Below are positions 26,759 to 36,025 of a DNA stretch of 64,000 nt, piece after piece. Positions within the stretch are counted from its first letter, which is position 1; each line of letters starts with the position of its first letter. The DNA lies in NCBI GenBank assembly GCA_016720835.1, contig JADKJW010000004.1:183501-247500 (forward strand), given 5' to 3'. Origin of the DNA: Ignavibacteria bacterium. GTDB lineage: Bacteria; Bacteroidota; Ignavibacteria; SZUA-365. The notes below the pieces were generated by a model. That model was not told where the DNA came from, did no database searches, and was given only the letters and a program-made list of their open reading frames with translations. The position numbers and the translations under genes were made by a program.

Positions 26759-26788
26759 ACCGACATTCACCATCACAGCAGGATTCCC

Positions 26789-27514
26789 ATGCGCGATAAT
26801 TCATTTATCATTCCCGCATCCATTCTCGCCGTCGGGCTCGTCCTTTCCGTTGTCGTCTTCGGCTACGTCTGGAGCGAGACGAAAGGCGCGGAGCAGACCA
26901 TCACCGTGACCGGCTCAGCGAAAAAGGACATCACGAGCGATCTGGCCATCCTGCGCGGCTCGATCTCCATCGAAGCGTCGACCGCAGCGGCGGCGTACGG
27001 CGCGCTCAAGACCCAGAAACCCCTGCTCATGCAGTATCTCGAGGCCAAGGGCTTTCCGGCGGACAAGGTCGATTTCTACCCCGTCATCAACACTCCGGTG
27101 TATTCCTATGGAACCGACGGGCAGCAGACGGGCATTCGCGGATACCAATACAGTCAGCGCGTCGAGATACAATCTGGCGATGTCCAGATCATCAAGGCCA
27201 TTGCGCTCGATATTTCCTCGATCATCGAACAGGGCGTGTTCTTCAACATCGAGCCGCCCGAGTATCAGTACACAAAACTGGCGAATCTGAAGATTCAGAT
27301 TCAGGCCGAGGCGGCGAAGGACGCGATGGTGCGGGCAGAGCGCATCGCCACGGCGACCGGCCGCTCGCTTGGCCCGCTTCGCACCGCGCGCATGGGCGTG
27401 TTGCAGATCACGCCGAAGAATTCGAACATGGTCTCGGATTACGGCGTCAACGATGTCGGTTCCATCGAGAAGGAGATTACCGCCGTCGTGAATGCATCGT
27501 TCCAGATCAAGTAG
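26789..27514 (+). CDS. SIMPL (DUF541) domain membrane-anchored protein
   Basis: 241 residues from ATG 26789 (AGGA upstream). One N-terminal membrane helix (about 5-28), then a SIMPL domain recognised from TITVTGSAKKDITSDLAILRG and the C-terminal AKDAMVRAERIATATGRSLG segment. Proteins of this family are periplasmic and form large oligomers; linked to oxidative-stress or surface-related roles in some bacteria, with no known activity. Divergent from meaB, own predicted promoter. Confidence 0.85.
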   Translation: MRDNSFIIPASILAVGLVLSVVVFGYVWSETKGAEQTITVTGSAKKDITSDLAILRGSISIEASTAAAAYGALKTQKPLLMQYLEAKGFPADKVDFYPVINTPVYSYGTDGQQTGIRGYQYSQRVEIQSGDVQIIKAIALDISSIIEQGVFFNIEPPEYQYTKLANLKIQIQAEAAKDAMVRAERIATATGRSLGPLRTARMGVLQITPKNSNMVSDYGVNDVGSIEKEITAVVNASFQIK

Positions 27515-27724
27515 CGCGATTCCGGAGCGAGCGACCCCGGGACGGAAAAGCGATGCTCCGGCAGCACCGGACAGCGAGCGGAGCGCCGAGGAACGGACCG
27601 GTCAACAGGAAATCGGACCCTGTGCCGTGCAGCTGTTCGTGAATCCAAAACGGTTCGGATGCATCCTATGAATGCCGGACCCGAATCCGACACGCGATTT
27701 CACACAACCAAGAAAGGACGTTCG

Positions 27725-28204
27725 ATGAAAACCATATTCGCACTTGTGTTCACCCTTTTTGTCGCCTCCGCGGTGACATTCGGACAGAACGGGAAGAAGG
27801 CGGCGTTCCCATTCGCGTTGAAGAACGCGAAGGGCGAAACCGTGGATCTCGCGAAGATGAAAGGCAAGGCTGTGGTCGTGAATTTCTGGGCCACCTGGTG
27901 CGGGCCCTGCAAGGCCGAAATTCCCGGCTTTCTGAAAGTGCACGACAAGTACAAAAAGAAAGGCCTCGAGATCGTCGGTATTTCTCTCGACGAGAAGGGC
28001 TGGTCCGTCGTGAAGCCGTTCATCGACAAGTACAAAATGACCTACCCCGTGGTGCTGGACGACGGCCAGATCGCCGCAAAATATGGCGACATTCGCAGCA
28101 TCCCCACCTCGTTCTTCGTCGATCGCAAGGGCAACATCATCGACAGCCACATCGGCTACATGTCGGAAGAAGATTTCGAAGCGAAAGTGAAAAAACTGCT
28201 CTGA
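27725..28204 (+). CDS. TlpA/ResA-like thiol-disulphide oxidoreductase, exported
   Basis: 159 residues from ATG 27725 (AAAGGAC upstream). Signal peptide to about residue 20 (VTFGQ), then an AhpC/TSA-Redoxin-type thioredoxin fold with active site WATWCGPCKAEIPGF and the cis-Pro in IRSIPTSFFVD. Probable role: reducing thiols in the periplasm, for example for cytochrome c maturation; no heme genes are nearby. The in-frame ATGs at 27659 and 27668 were rejected because they bury the signal peptide. Ends at a strong terminator. Confidence 0.9.
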   Translation: MKTIFALVFTLFVASAVTFGQNGKKAAFPFALKNAKGETVDLAKMKGKAVVVNFWATWCGPCKAEIPGFLKVHDKYKKKGLEIVGISLDEKGWSVVKPFIDKYKMTYPVVLDDGQIAAKYGDIRSIPTSFFVDRKGNIIDSHIGYMSEEDFEAKVKKLL

Positions 28205-28235
28205 CGATCGGCATACAGCGAAAATCCCTGACTGT

Positions 28236-28276
28236 ACGGGCGGCGTGTTCACTGCGGACACGCCGCCCGTTTCTCA
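28236..28276 (+). terminator. Intrinsic terminator after the TlpA-like gene
   Basis: 13-bp perfect stem ACGGGCGGCGTGT (28236-28248) / ACACGCCGCCCGT (28258-28270), 9-nt loop, followed by TTCTC. Confidence 0.75.
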
Positions 28277-28408
28277 TCACCGGCAGGCCGATACGCGGGA
28301 ACGTACTTGACAGTATAAACGTTTTGAATTTAAAGCAAAGAAATGGCCGGCACCTCCGGGTGACGCATCGCGAGCATTACACAAACCAGCACAGCATCGG
28401 AGTACAGA

Positions 28409-28825
28409 ATGAACATTATCACCCTTACAGAAAATGGTCCGCTCGGACTGACAGGGAATATCACGATCGTCACGGCGGACGGCGCGGAAATATTTTCCGG
28501 AGACAGCGCATGGCTGTGCCGCTGCGGACAGTCGCAGAGCAAGCCCTTCTGCGACGGCTCCCACAAGAGCGCAATGTTCGAGTGCGCCTCGGCGATCGGT
28601 GAGAACAAAATGAAAGGTGATGCATCGGTCGCGGATGCCGCACTGAAATTGACGCTCATGAACAATGGGCCGATTCTGCTCTCCGGCGCCACGGAAATTC
28701 GGGACACCGAGGGGAAGACCATTGCCGCCGGCGATAGCGCCGCCCTGTGCCGCTGCGGGCGGTCCGCCAACAAGCCGTTCTGCGATGGCGCGCACAAGGT
28801 GTCTGTTCCGCCTGTCGCGGTCTGA
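28409..28825 (+). CDS. Tandem CDGSH iron-sulphur domain protein
   Basis: 138 residues. Two CDGSH-type motifs: CRCGQSQSKPFCDGSH (about 37-52) and CRCGRSANKPFCDGAH (about 113-128); in each, three Cys and one His bind a 2Fe-2S cluster as in mitoNEET. Between them is a linker with NNGPILLSGATEIRD, which repeats the N-terminal ENGPLGLTGNITIV pattern, so the protein is an internal duplication of a beta-strand plus CDGSH unit. Function in bacteria is unknown; iron or redox handling is likely. Preceded by a terminator and an AT-rich spacer. Confidence 0.88.
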   Translation: MNIITLTENGPLGLTGNITIVTADGAEIFSGDSAWLCRCGQSQSKPFCDGSHKSAMFECASAIGENKMKGDASVADAALKLTLMNNGPILLSGATEIRDTEGKTIAAGDSAALCRCGRSANKPFCDGAHKVSVPPVAV

Positions 28826-28986
28826 ATTTCGGAATGCGGGTTGTCGATTGTTTCCGGAAGGGCTTGGAGACGGAACGAGCGAGCACTCTGACGGGCCGCG
28901 TTTTCGCTTCGCAGGCGAGAAGTGATATGTTCGTGGTTGTACGAAGACGCGACGCTAATCCATCGCCACCAATTCGGAGTAATGCA

Positions 28987-29553
28987 ATGCGGAACTGCAT
29001 GGTTGTTGTTCTGATTGTCCTCGCGTCGGTCCCGGCAATTGCGCAGGACGCCGAGGTCCGGCGCATCCGTTCCTACCGCATGGAACTCGAAGAGACGCTT
29101 GGCGGCGGAGAGGAGGGCGGGGATGCCGGAACCGGCACGGTGCGCATGACGCGCGTGCTTCCGGGAAGCGGTCCGCAGGAAACGGTCATCGCGTTTCGCT
29201 CCGTCGATCTTGAGGGGGATGACAAGCCGTGGGAAAGGCGGACGGTCCTTCTGACCGCTGTGATAACATCGAACATGGCGGCACGGGCTTCCCGGCGTGA
29301 GTACTGTTTTCGTGCGGGTGCGCTTGTGCTCTGCACCGTGCATGAGGACACTGCATCCGCCGACCGGGAAGAGCATTTCTTCAGTGGAACGAAAACCATC
29401 GGCAGTTTTCTTGTTCGCGGAAACGAGGCACGCGCGCTCCCGGCTGGCACATCCTTGAAACGCTCTTCACAACTGCGCGAAGCCGGTGAACGTCTGGGGA
29501 CGGCGTTCCGCGCGCTGGTGAGGGCGAGAGCGGACATGGACCGGGAATTCTAA
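28987..29553 (+). CDS. Hypothetical exported protein
   Basis: 188 residues from ATG 28987 (GGAG six to nine bases upstream). Clear signal peptide (MRNCMVVVLIVLASVPAIAQ). The mature part has no recognised domain; two Cys (REYCFRAGALVLCTVHED) could form a disulphide. The terminal region is helical and basic. Single gene between the CDGSH gene and the opposite-strand DUF255 gene. Confidence 0.6.
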   Translation: MRNCMVVVLIVLASVPAIAQDAEVRRIRSYRMELEETLGGGEEGGDAGTGTVRMTRVLPGSGPQETVIAFRSVDLEGDDKPWERRTVLLTAVITSNMAARASRREYCFRAGALVLCTVHEDTASADREEHFFSGTKTIGSFLVRGNEARALPAGTSLKRSSQLREAGERLGTAFRALVRARADMDREF

Positions 29554-29643
29554 GCGGGAAGACGTTCTTTCGAAGCGCGGGATTCCACACGGTTCTTTCA
29601 AACAACCGCCATCTCCGAAACCGCGAGATATGCATCGCTCGGC

Positions 29644-31758
29644 TCAACGGCTTCCGTCGAGCAACGTGGACAGTTCCACAGCGCTTGTCACAGGCGCTGT
29701 GCATACATGGTTTTCACAGAGGTAGGCGGTCGCCCGGCCCTCGATCGCGCGCTGTGTGGACAGAAACGGCACAAGGTCGCGCAACGCCTCGCCCTGCTGT
29801 CCGGACGCATGAAACAGGGTGACGGCGCGTGGAAGGAAACGCGACCGGAGCACCGTCCGGAATCCCGCGATATCCTCGAGCGTCTCGGCCGCGAGGACGA
29901 TCTCCCGCGAGGGTCCGATCGCGAAATCCAGCGCGGTGAGCATGACCGTGTGACCCGACGGAAGGGAGCTGACCTGCTGTCCCATCGCGCGGAACGTCGC
30001 GTCCGCAAGGCGCTCGAGTTCCGCGTCGCCCGTGAGTCTCGCCAGGCGGATGAGATTGAGGGCCGCGCTGCTGTTGCCCGAGGGCAGCGCGCCATCGTAC
30101 ACGTCCTTGGTGCGCGAAATCAACGTCTCCGCGTCGTGCGCGGTGAAGAAGAAGCCTCCCCGCTCCGCATCGTGGAAATCCGCGATCATGCGCGCGTTCA
30201 ATGCGAGGGCCTGACGGAGATACGCGGCTTCGAAGGTTGCCTCGTAGAGATCGATCAGTCCCCACACGAAAAAGGCGTAATCTTCCAGGAAGCCGTCGAT
30301 GCCCGTCTCTCCGGCCCGGTGGCGGTGCTGCAGCGATCCGTCATTCCGGAGCATGGTGTTCAGCAGAAAATCGGCGGCGAGCCGGGCCGCCTGCACGTAG
30401 TGCGGTTCGTCGAGCGCGACGCCTGCGCGCGACAGGGCGGAGATCATCAGGCCGTTCCATGACACGAGGATCTTGTCGTCGAGCGAGGGACGAACGCGCA
30501 GTGCACGCGCGTCGAGCAGACGGGACCGCGTGTCGTTCAGGAGGAGCGCCGCGTCCCCTTCCGACAGTCCGTGTCGGCGTCTCCACTCCGCGGGATCGAC
30601 GGCGATGTGGAGGACGTTGTTCCCGTGCTCGAAATTTCCCTCCGCGGTGATGCCGAAGTACTCCGCCAGCGCCTCGCCGTGTTCCGCGCCGACGATGCGG
30701 AGAAACCCGGCACGCGTGAACACGTAGAATTTTCCCTCCTCGCCTTCGCTGTCGGCATTTTCCGCGGAGAAGAAGGCGCCGTCCGCGCTCGTCATGTCGC
30801 GCAGGATGTAGGTCGCGATCTCCCGGACGACCGTCGCGTACTCCTCCTTGCGCGTGACGAGGAAGGCGTCGGTGTACGCCGTCATGAGGAGCGCGTTGTC
30901 GTACAGCATTTTTTCAAAATGCGGGACCAGCCATTGCGCGTCGGTGGAGTAGCGGCAGAATCCGAAGCCGACATGATCGTACACGCCGCCGCGGTACATC
31001 GACGCGAGGGTGTGTTCCGCCATGCGGAGAAGCGATGCATCCCCGGAGCGGTCGTGCCTGCGCAGCAGAAAGGAGAGCGCGTGCGGCACCGGGAATTTCG
31101 GCGCGCCGCCGAAGCCTCCGTGCACGCTGTCGAAGGAGTGGTCAAAGGCGCGCTCTGCGGTATCGAGCACCGAGGCGTCAAGTTCCGCGGGCCGTTTCTC
31201 GGAGGCGCGATGCAGACTTCCGCGCAATTCCTCGCCGATGGTCATCACCTTCGTCCGTTCGTCCCGCCAGGCCGCATGGAGCGCGCTCAGCACGCGCAGA
31301 AAGCCCGGTTTACCGAAACGGTCCGTCTTTGGAAAATAGGTGCCCGAGAAAAACGGCAGCTGTTCCGGAGACATGAAGACGGAAAGCGGCCAGCCTCCGG
31401 CGCCTGTCATCGCCTGACAGACGGCCATGTAAATGTGATCGACATCCGGGCGTTCCTCTCTGTCCACTTTGATCGATACATAGTGTTCGTTCAGGAAGGC
31501 TGCCACTTCGGGGTCCTCGAACGACTCATGTTCCATCACATGGCACCAGTGACAGGTCGAATAGCCGATCGAGAGAAAGATCGGTTTGTCCTCGCGCCGG
31601 GCCTTCTCGAAGGCGGCCTCGCACCAGGGATACCAATCCACGGGGTTGCGCGCGTGCTGGAGCAGATACGGGCTCGAAGTGAAGATCAGTCGGTTGTATT
31701 CCGGGCCGCCGTCTTCAGGCAGGGTCGAGAGGTCGGGGGTTTCAGCGTTTGGTGACAC
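29644..31758 (-). CDS. DUF255 / thioredoxin domain protein (YyaL, SSP411-like)
   Basis: 704 residues, family-typical. N-terminal thioredoxin-like DUF255 domain with NPVDWYPW and STCHWCHVMEHESF (CxxC-like pair CHWC), followed by an alpha/alpha six-hairpin toroid similar to N-acyl-glucosamine epimerase/cellulase folds (e.g. GGFGGAPKFPVPHAL, DDKILVSWNGLMISA). Biochemical activity is not established for the family. The start is a GTG (31758) without a visible Shine-Dalgarno; repeat family C lies immediately upstream. Confidence 0.9.
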   Translation of the reverse strand: MSPNAETPDLSTLPEDGGPEYNRLIFTSSPYLLQHARNPVDWYPWCEAAFEKARREDKPIFLSIGYSTCHWCHVMEHESFEDPEVAAFLNEHYVSIKVDREERPDVDHIYMAVCQAMTGAGGWPLSVFMSPEQLPFFSGTYFPKTDRFGKPGFLRVLSALHAAWRDERTKVMTIGEELRGSLHRASEKRPAELDASVLDTAERAFDHSFDSVHGGFGGAPKFPVPHALSFLLRRHDRSGDASLLRMAEHTLASMYRGGVYDHVGFGFCRYSTDAQWLVPHFEKMLYDNALLMTAYTDAFLVTRKEEYATVVREIATYILRDMTSADGAFFSAENADSEGEEGKFYVFTRAGFLRIVGAEHGEALAEYFGITAEGNFEHGNNVLHIAVDPAEWRRRHGLSEGDAALLLNDTRSRLLDARALRVRPSLDDKILVSWNGLMISALSRAGVALDEPHYVQAARLAADFLLNTMLRNDGSLQHRHRAGETGIDGFLEDYAFFVWGLIDLYEATFEAAYLRQALALNARMIADFHDAERGGFFFTAHDAETLISRTKDVYDGALPSGNSSAALNLIRLARLTGDAELERLADATFRAMGQQVSSLPSGHTVMLTALDFAIGPSREIVLAAETLEDIAGFRTVLRSRFLPRAVTLFHASGQQGEALRDLVPFLSTQRAIEGRATAYLCENHVCTAPVTSAVELSTLLDGSR

Positions 31759-31770
31759 GGGGTGTTCTCT

Positions 31771-31805
31771 ATTTCGAATTTCGGATTGTCGATTTCGGAT
31801 TGAAG
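31771..31805. repeat. Short-word repeat family C (DUF255 leader)
   Basis: Tandem ATTTCGAATTTCGGATTG and GATTTCGGATTGAAG words. On the minus strand it starts about 12 bases upstream of the DUF255 start codon. A partial copy (GATTTCGGATTGAA) occurs at 51286-51299. Confidence 0.65.
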
Positions 31806-31850
31806 AGCAGAGAGAAGATTCTGGTTTCGTCCCTTGAAAACAACAGGAGA

Positions 31851-33149
31851 ATGACTATAGTTACATCAACACAGGCAATTCATCACGATACCCCGATGCG
31901 ACTCGCTCCGCTTTCCCTCCTCCTGGCCACGGCGCTGTTCGGCGCCACGCTGCCATTCAGACATGTGGCGCCGTTCGGACTGCTGAACGCCTTCGGCGAA
32001 GCGGCGATGATCGGCGGACTCGCGGACTGGTTCGCCGTGGTGGCGCTGTTCCGCCATCCCTTCGGCATCCCGATTCCGCACACGGGCATTCTGCTGCACT
32101 ACCGGGACCGGATCACGAAGGGCATCGTCGATGCGGTGCAGAACACCTGGCTCGCGAAGGAGACGATCGTGGAGCGCCTTTCCGGCATGCGCCTCATCGA
32201 GCCGCTGCTCACATCGCTTGACGATGACACGAACCGCCGCGCGGTGCTGCGTCTCGGCAACACCGTCGCACGGGAAGCGCTGCGCGGCGCGGATACGGGC
32301 GCCGTCGCGTCGGCAGCGCTCGAGCAGCTTCGCGCGGGAATCGGCACCGCGGATCTCCTCCGCTGGATGCAACGCTCGGCGCGCCGCGCTGTCGAAGCGG
32401 GCCGCCACACGGCCGCGCTGGAAATCTTCGCGGGCCGCGCCGCGGAATGGCTGCAGGCGGAGCGCGTGCGCGTGCTCATCACGGCGAATTTGAAAAAAAT
32501 CGCCGAGGACTATTCGCGCTCCACCCTTCGCCAGGTGGGCCGATGGATGGCGGAAAAATCGAACATGCTGAACTACGAGGACCTCGCGGCCTCGATCATC
32601 GCGACCCTGCAGGCCGACCTTCGCGATCTGGCAGCGGATCCCGCGCATCCCCTGCGCGCGGAGTTCGACACGTGGGCCACCGGGTTCATTGACGGACTGC
32701 CCGCGAACGAGAGCGTGACGGCCATGGTGGATGCCTGGCGCACGGATCTGCTTGAAGCCGAGGGCCTGAAAGCTGCCGGTGAGAAGCTCATCGCCGATCT
32801 CCGCGACCGCATGCTCGACGATCTCTCCCGCGACGATTCCGCCATCATGCGTTACGCCGAAGGCGCGCTGGCGCAGGGACTCGCCCGGTTCCGCGCGAAC
32901 CAGCAGGCGATCGAGACAGTGGAATCATGGGCGAAAGAGCGTATCGCGCATCTGGTCGAAGAACATCACGATCAGATCGGCGCCATCGTGAGTCATAATC
33001 TCGACAAGCTCGACGACGAGCAGCTTGTCGCGCAGATCGAGAGCAAGGTCGGCGGGGATCTCCAGTACATCCGCGTGAACGGCGCGGTGGTCGGCGGCCT
33101 CGTGGGCGCCGCGCTGTACCTGCTGAAAGTCCTGGTGCCGGGAGGCTGA
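31851..33149 (+). CDS. DUF445 family membrane protein
   Basis: 432 residues from ATG 31851 (AGGAG upstream; ATG 31896 is an alternative). N-terminal helices flank the family signature GLADWFAVVALFRHPFGIPIPHTGIL; a long helical, charged middle follows; one C-terminal helix (VVGGLVGAALYLLKVL). DUF445 proteins (YjiN-like) are inner-membrane proteins of unknown role. The downstream rRNA/tRNA methyltransferase-like gene starts two bases after its stop, indicating an operon. Confidence 0.85.
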   Translation: MTIVTSTQAIHHDTPMRLAPLSLLLATALFGATLPFRHVAPFGLLNAFGEAAMIGGLADWFAVVALFRHPFGIPIPHTGILLHYRDRITKGIVDAVQNTWLAKETIVERLSGMRLIEPLLTSLDDDTNRRAVLRLGNTVAREALRGADTGAVASAALEQLRAGIGTADLLRWMQRSARRAVEAGRHTAALEIFAGRAAEWLQAERVRVLITANLKKIAEDYSRSTLRQVGRWMAEKSNMLNYEDLAASIIATLQADLRDLAADPAHPLRAEFDTWATGFIDGLPANESVTAMVDAWRTDLLEAEGLKAAGEKLIADLRDRMLDDLSRDDSAIMRYAEGALAQGLARFRANQQAIETVESWAKERIAHLVEEHHDQIGAIVSHNLDKLDDEQLVAQIESKVGGDLQYIRVNGAVVGGLVGAALYLLKVLVPGG

Positions 33150-33150
33150 A

Positions 33151-33975
33151 TTGCGAACGCTCGTCCCGGTGACGACTCTCGATCTTCCCGAACTCGAACC
33201 GTATCGAAGCCTGCGGGAAACCACCCACCATTGGCGGCGGGGCTTCTTTGTCGCGGAGAGCGAGAAAGTCGTGCGCCGCCTGATCGAAAGTAGTGTCGAG
33301 ATCGCTTCGATACTGCTCTCCGCCACCTGGCATGACGCCCTTGCGCAGGCGCTCTCGGGGCCGCGCTTCGCGGAGACGGACGTCTTCGTCGCGCCGGATC
33401 ATCTGCTCGAGGGGATCACCGGCATCAACCTGCACAAGAAGATCATGGCCATCGGGCGCATCCCGGAGAATCCGACCTTCGACTCCTATGCGCAATCCGC
33501 GTCAGGAGGCGGCGTGTATGTGGCGCTGGAGGGCATCGCCGATGCCGAGAATATGGGAGCCATTATTCGCAACTGTGCGGCCTTTGGCGTGCGGAGTCTT
33601 CTGACGGGAACCGATTCGAGCAGTCCGTGGCTGCGACGCAGCGTGCGCGTGTCCATGGGCGCGATCTTCGGTCTGCGCAGTTTCCGCGCCGGAAACATCT
33701 GCGACACGCTCGACCGGCTGCGACGAGAACACGACTGGCGCGTGATCGGCACAACGCCGCGCGGAGGTGTCACCACCCTCGACGGAGAAGGACGCGGCGG
33801 ACAGTCGCTCTGTCTGTTCTTTGGAAGCGAAGGGCACGGCCTCTCGGAGCGCGCGTTCGCGTCCTGCGACGAGCGATTCTCCATCCCCATGGCAGGGGAT
33901 GTGGACTCGCTGAATGTCGCCATCGCGGTGGCGGTTGCGCTGTATGAGGCGACGCGGCGCGTCAGCGCAGCTTGA
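33151..33975 (+). CDS. TrmH/SpoU family RNA 2'-O-methyltransferase
   Basis: 274 residues. SPOUT knot motifs: NMGAIIRNCAAFGV (motif 1), LFFGSEGHGLSE (motif 2) and SLNVAIAVAVALYEATRR (motif 3), which bind S-adenosylmethionine and form the dimer interface; the N-terminal ~110 residues are a substrate-binding domain with RSLRETTHHWRRGFFVAE. Substrate could be tRNA Gm or rRNA; not decidable here. The start is TTG at 33151 behind GGGAGGC; no better start exists. Last 14 bases overlap the opposite-strand lipoprotein gene. Confidence 0.9.
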   Translation: MRTLVPVTTLDLPELEPYRSLRETTHHWRRGFFVAESEKVVRRLIESSVEIASILLSATWHDALAQALSGPRFAETDVFVAPDHLLEGITGINLHKKIMAIGRIPENPTFDSYAQSASGGGVYVALEGIADAENMGAIIRNCAAFGVRSLLTGTDSSSPWLRRSVRVSMGAIFGLRSFRAGNICDTLDRLRREHDWRVIGTTPRGGVTTLDGEGRGGQSLCLFFGSEGHGLSERAFASCDERFSIPMAGDVDSLNVAIAVAVALYEATRRVSAA

Positions 33976-35026
33976 TCTTTCCGGCCTGCAGGACGTGTTT
34001 CGAACCGTTGCTCTGCACAAACACGACAGCGTAGCAGTGCTCTGCAATCCAGGTCGGATCGATGGTGATCTCGCGGGAAAAGGTCTTCGTCTGTCCGTCG
34101 GCGAGCGCGATGGATTCGCCCTCGGGACCGGGCAGCATGGTACGCATCACATCGTAATGGATGGGGACGCCGTTGGTGCCCGTGTACATGATGTCGGTCT
34201 CCGTCAGCACCGTATGAAGGCGCAGATCGTTGAACGATGAAGATGCGAGGCCGGTGGCTTTGATTGTCAGATGGATCTTTCCTGCCGAATCCTTCTTCGA
34301 CAATTCGAATTTCGCTTCCGGCGGTGTCTTGAGATCGTCATCAATGAGCCGCAGCCAGTTCGGGGCCGAGCTGCCGGCTTTCGTGCCGCTCACCCATGCA
34401 TTCGGGGAACTGGCCGACTGCATGCCGGGCGGGATAAAAAGATACTCGAGGCGCGGCCGGCAGATGTCCTTCGACGCCAGCCACAGGTTGTCGGGAGGCG
34501 GAGGGAAATACGCATGGTATTTGACGGTGACGACGCGCTCCTGATAGAACGCATTATTCGTCCCCTCGTGGTAAATCGAATCGGCCGGCACACAGGGCGT
34601 GCAATTGCCGCTGGTGACGATTTCGCAGAGCGTATAGCGGACGAGGGCCTCGACGCTCTTGATTCCCTTCACGAAAGACACACTTTTCTCCGCGCTCTTC
34701 CCCGTCGCGTCGAAGGCGCGGACGAGAAGAGTGTGCGGTCCATACGGCAGCATGGAGATATCGAGCGAGGATTGAAACGGCGCGGCGTACACGGTATCGG
34801 CAGGCACGCCGTCGATGAGGAACTGCACGCTCTGCACTTCGATGTCGTCGGTCACGGTCAGAACCACGCCGACCGTGGCGATGCCGACCGTGTCGTCAGC
34901 CACCGGCAGCAGCACGGTGATGACCGGCGCCTCGATATCGGGCGCGACGGAATTGTCCTTCTTCGCGCAGCCGGCGACCAGCAGCAGCAGGAGAGAGACG
35001 AGGAAATATGGAGCAGTGTTTCGCAT
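33962..35026 (-). CDS. Omp28-like lipoprotein with an Ig-like domain
   Basis: 354 residues. Lipobox VAGC (about residue 20). An Ig-like domain (about 30-118, PVITVLLPVADDTVG) leads into an Omp28-like thioredoxin-fold domain (about 125-230) with Cys pair GNCTPC and the conserved VTVKYHAYFP; a beta-sandwich C-terminal region (HYDVMRTMLPG, SREITIDPTW, CYAVVFVQS) is typical of the Omp28 family of Bacteroidota. Likely surface- or periplasm-exposed. Its 3' end overlaps the convergent TrmH-like gene by 14 bp. Confidence 0.78.
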   Translation of the reverse strand: MRNTAPYFLVSLLLLLVAGCAKKDNSVAPDIEAPVITVLLPVADDTVGIATVGVVLTVTDDIEVQSVQFLIDGVPADTVYAAPFQSSLDISMLPYGPHTLLVRAFDATGKSAEKSVSFVKGIKSVEALVRYTLCEIVTSGNCTPCVPADSIYHEGTNNAFYQERVVTVKYHAYFPPPPDNLWLASKDICRPRLEYLFIPPGMQSASSPNAWVSGTKAGSSAPNWLRLIDDDLKTPPEAKFELSKKDSAGKIHLTIKATGLASSSFNDLRLHTVLTETDIMYTGTNGVPIHYDVMRTMLPGPEGESIALADGQTKTFSREITIDPTWIAEHCYAVVFVQSNGSKHVLQAGKIKLR

Positions 35027-35121
35027 GGGGACCTCGGAATGTCAGGGTGATGCGACCGGTTCTCTTCGTAACGGAATATCGGATTCTTCGGGATGCATGA
35101 AAATGGAAAAACGCGGAGGCG

Positions 35122-36021
35122 TCAGCCGCCGACCTTCTTGCGTTTGTTGAGAAACTCAACCAGCGCCACATCGAAGGGCGTGCCGGTGTCGAGCAGGACG
35201 TAATCGATGCGCTGTTCGCGGCATTCGCGCTTATACGTGGCGATGAAATCGCTCATCGCCTCCTGGTAGGCGCGCTGAATCTGGTACGGCTGCGTCATCA
35301 TCTCCTCGCCGCTCTCCATGTCGCGGAAAATCGCGTCGCGCCCGAAGCTGAAATTCCGCTCGCGGGGATCCAGCACATGGAAGACGATCACATCGTGCTG
35401 ACTGTGCCGGAAGTGCTTCAGTGCGCTCATCACCTCCTCGGGCTTGTCGAAGAGATCGCTGAAGATGAGGACGAGACCCCGACGACGGATGCGTTCCGCA
35501 ACGGCGTTCAGCGCGCGACCGGTACCGGTGGCGTTCCCGGGCTCGAGGCGGTCGAGCTCCGCAAGGATGTTCTGGAGATAGATCTTCGTCGAGTGCGGCG
35601 GCATGAACGTGCGGATCGTCTCGTCGTAGGTCACGAGACCCACGGCATCCTGCTGCCGCACCATCAGGTACGCGAGCGCGGCGGCGAGGTAGGAGGCATA
35701 CTGCAGTTTCGTGACCGGCCCCTCGGCTTTGAATGCCATGGAGCGGCTCGCGTCGACGAGGATATAGGCCTTGAGGTTGGTCTCTTCCTCGAACTGCTTG
35801 ATGTAGTAGCGGTCCGTGCGTCCGAGCACCTTCCAGTCGATGCGGCGGATCTCGTCGCCGGGCATGTAGGGACGGTGCTCCGCGAACTCGACGCTGAACC
35901 CGTGATACGGGCTCTTGTGCAGTCCGGTCATGAAGCCCTCCACGACCAGCCGCGCGCGCAGCTCCATCGAGCTGAGCCGCGAGACGACGTCGGGGCGGAG
36001 GTAGGACTGCTGTTCGCTCAT
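35122..36021 (-). CDS. DUF58 / vWA-like domain protein
   Basis: 299 residues from ATG 36021. DUF58 signature YMPGDEIRRIDWKVLGRTDRYYIKQFEEETN (positions 60-90 approximately) then a von Willebrand A-type domain with MIDAS-like VDASRSM and a conserved FSDLFD. These proteins usually pair with MoxR-type AAA ATPases and assist assembly or secretion of membrane complexes; no MoxR is visible here. Downstream partner in a two-gene operon with the TPR lipoprotein gene (4-base gap). Confidence 0.88.
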   Translation of the reverse strand: MSEQQSYLRPDVVSRLSSMELRARLVVEGFMTGLHKSPYHGFSVEFAEHRPYMPGDEIRRIDWKVLGRTDRYYIKQFEEETNLKAYILVDASRSMAFKAEGPVTKLQYASYLAAALAYLMVRQQDAVGLVTYDETIRTFMPPHSTKIYLQNILAELDRLEPGNATGTGRALNAVAERIRRRGLVLIFSDLFDKPEEVMSALKHFRHSQHDVIVFHVLDPRERNFSFGRDAIFRDMESGEEMMTQPYQIQRAYQEAMSDFIATYKRECREQRIDYVLLDTGTPFDVALVEFLNKRKKVGG

Positions 36022-36025
36022 CGCG

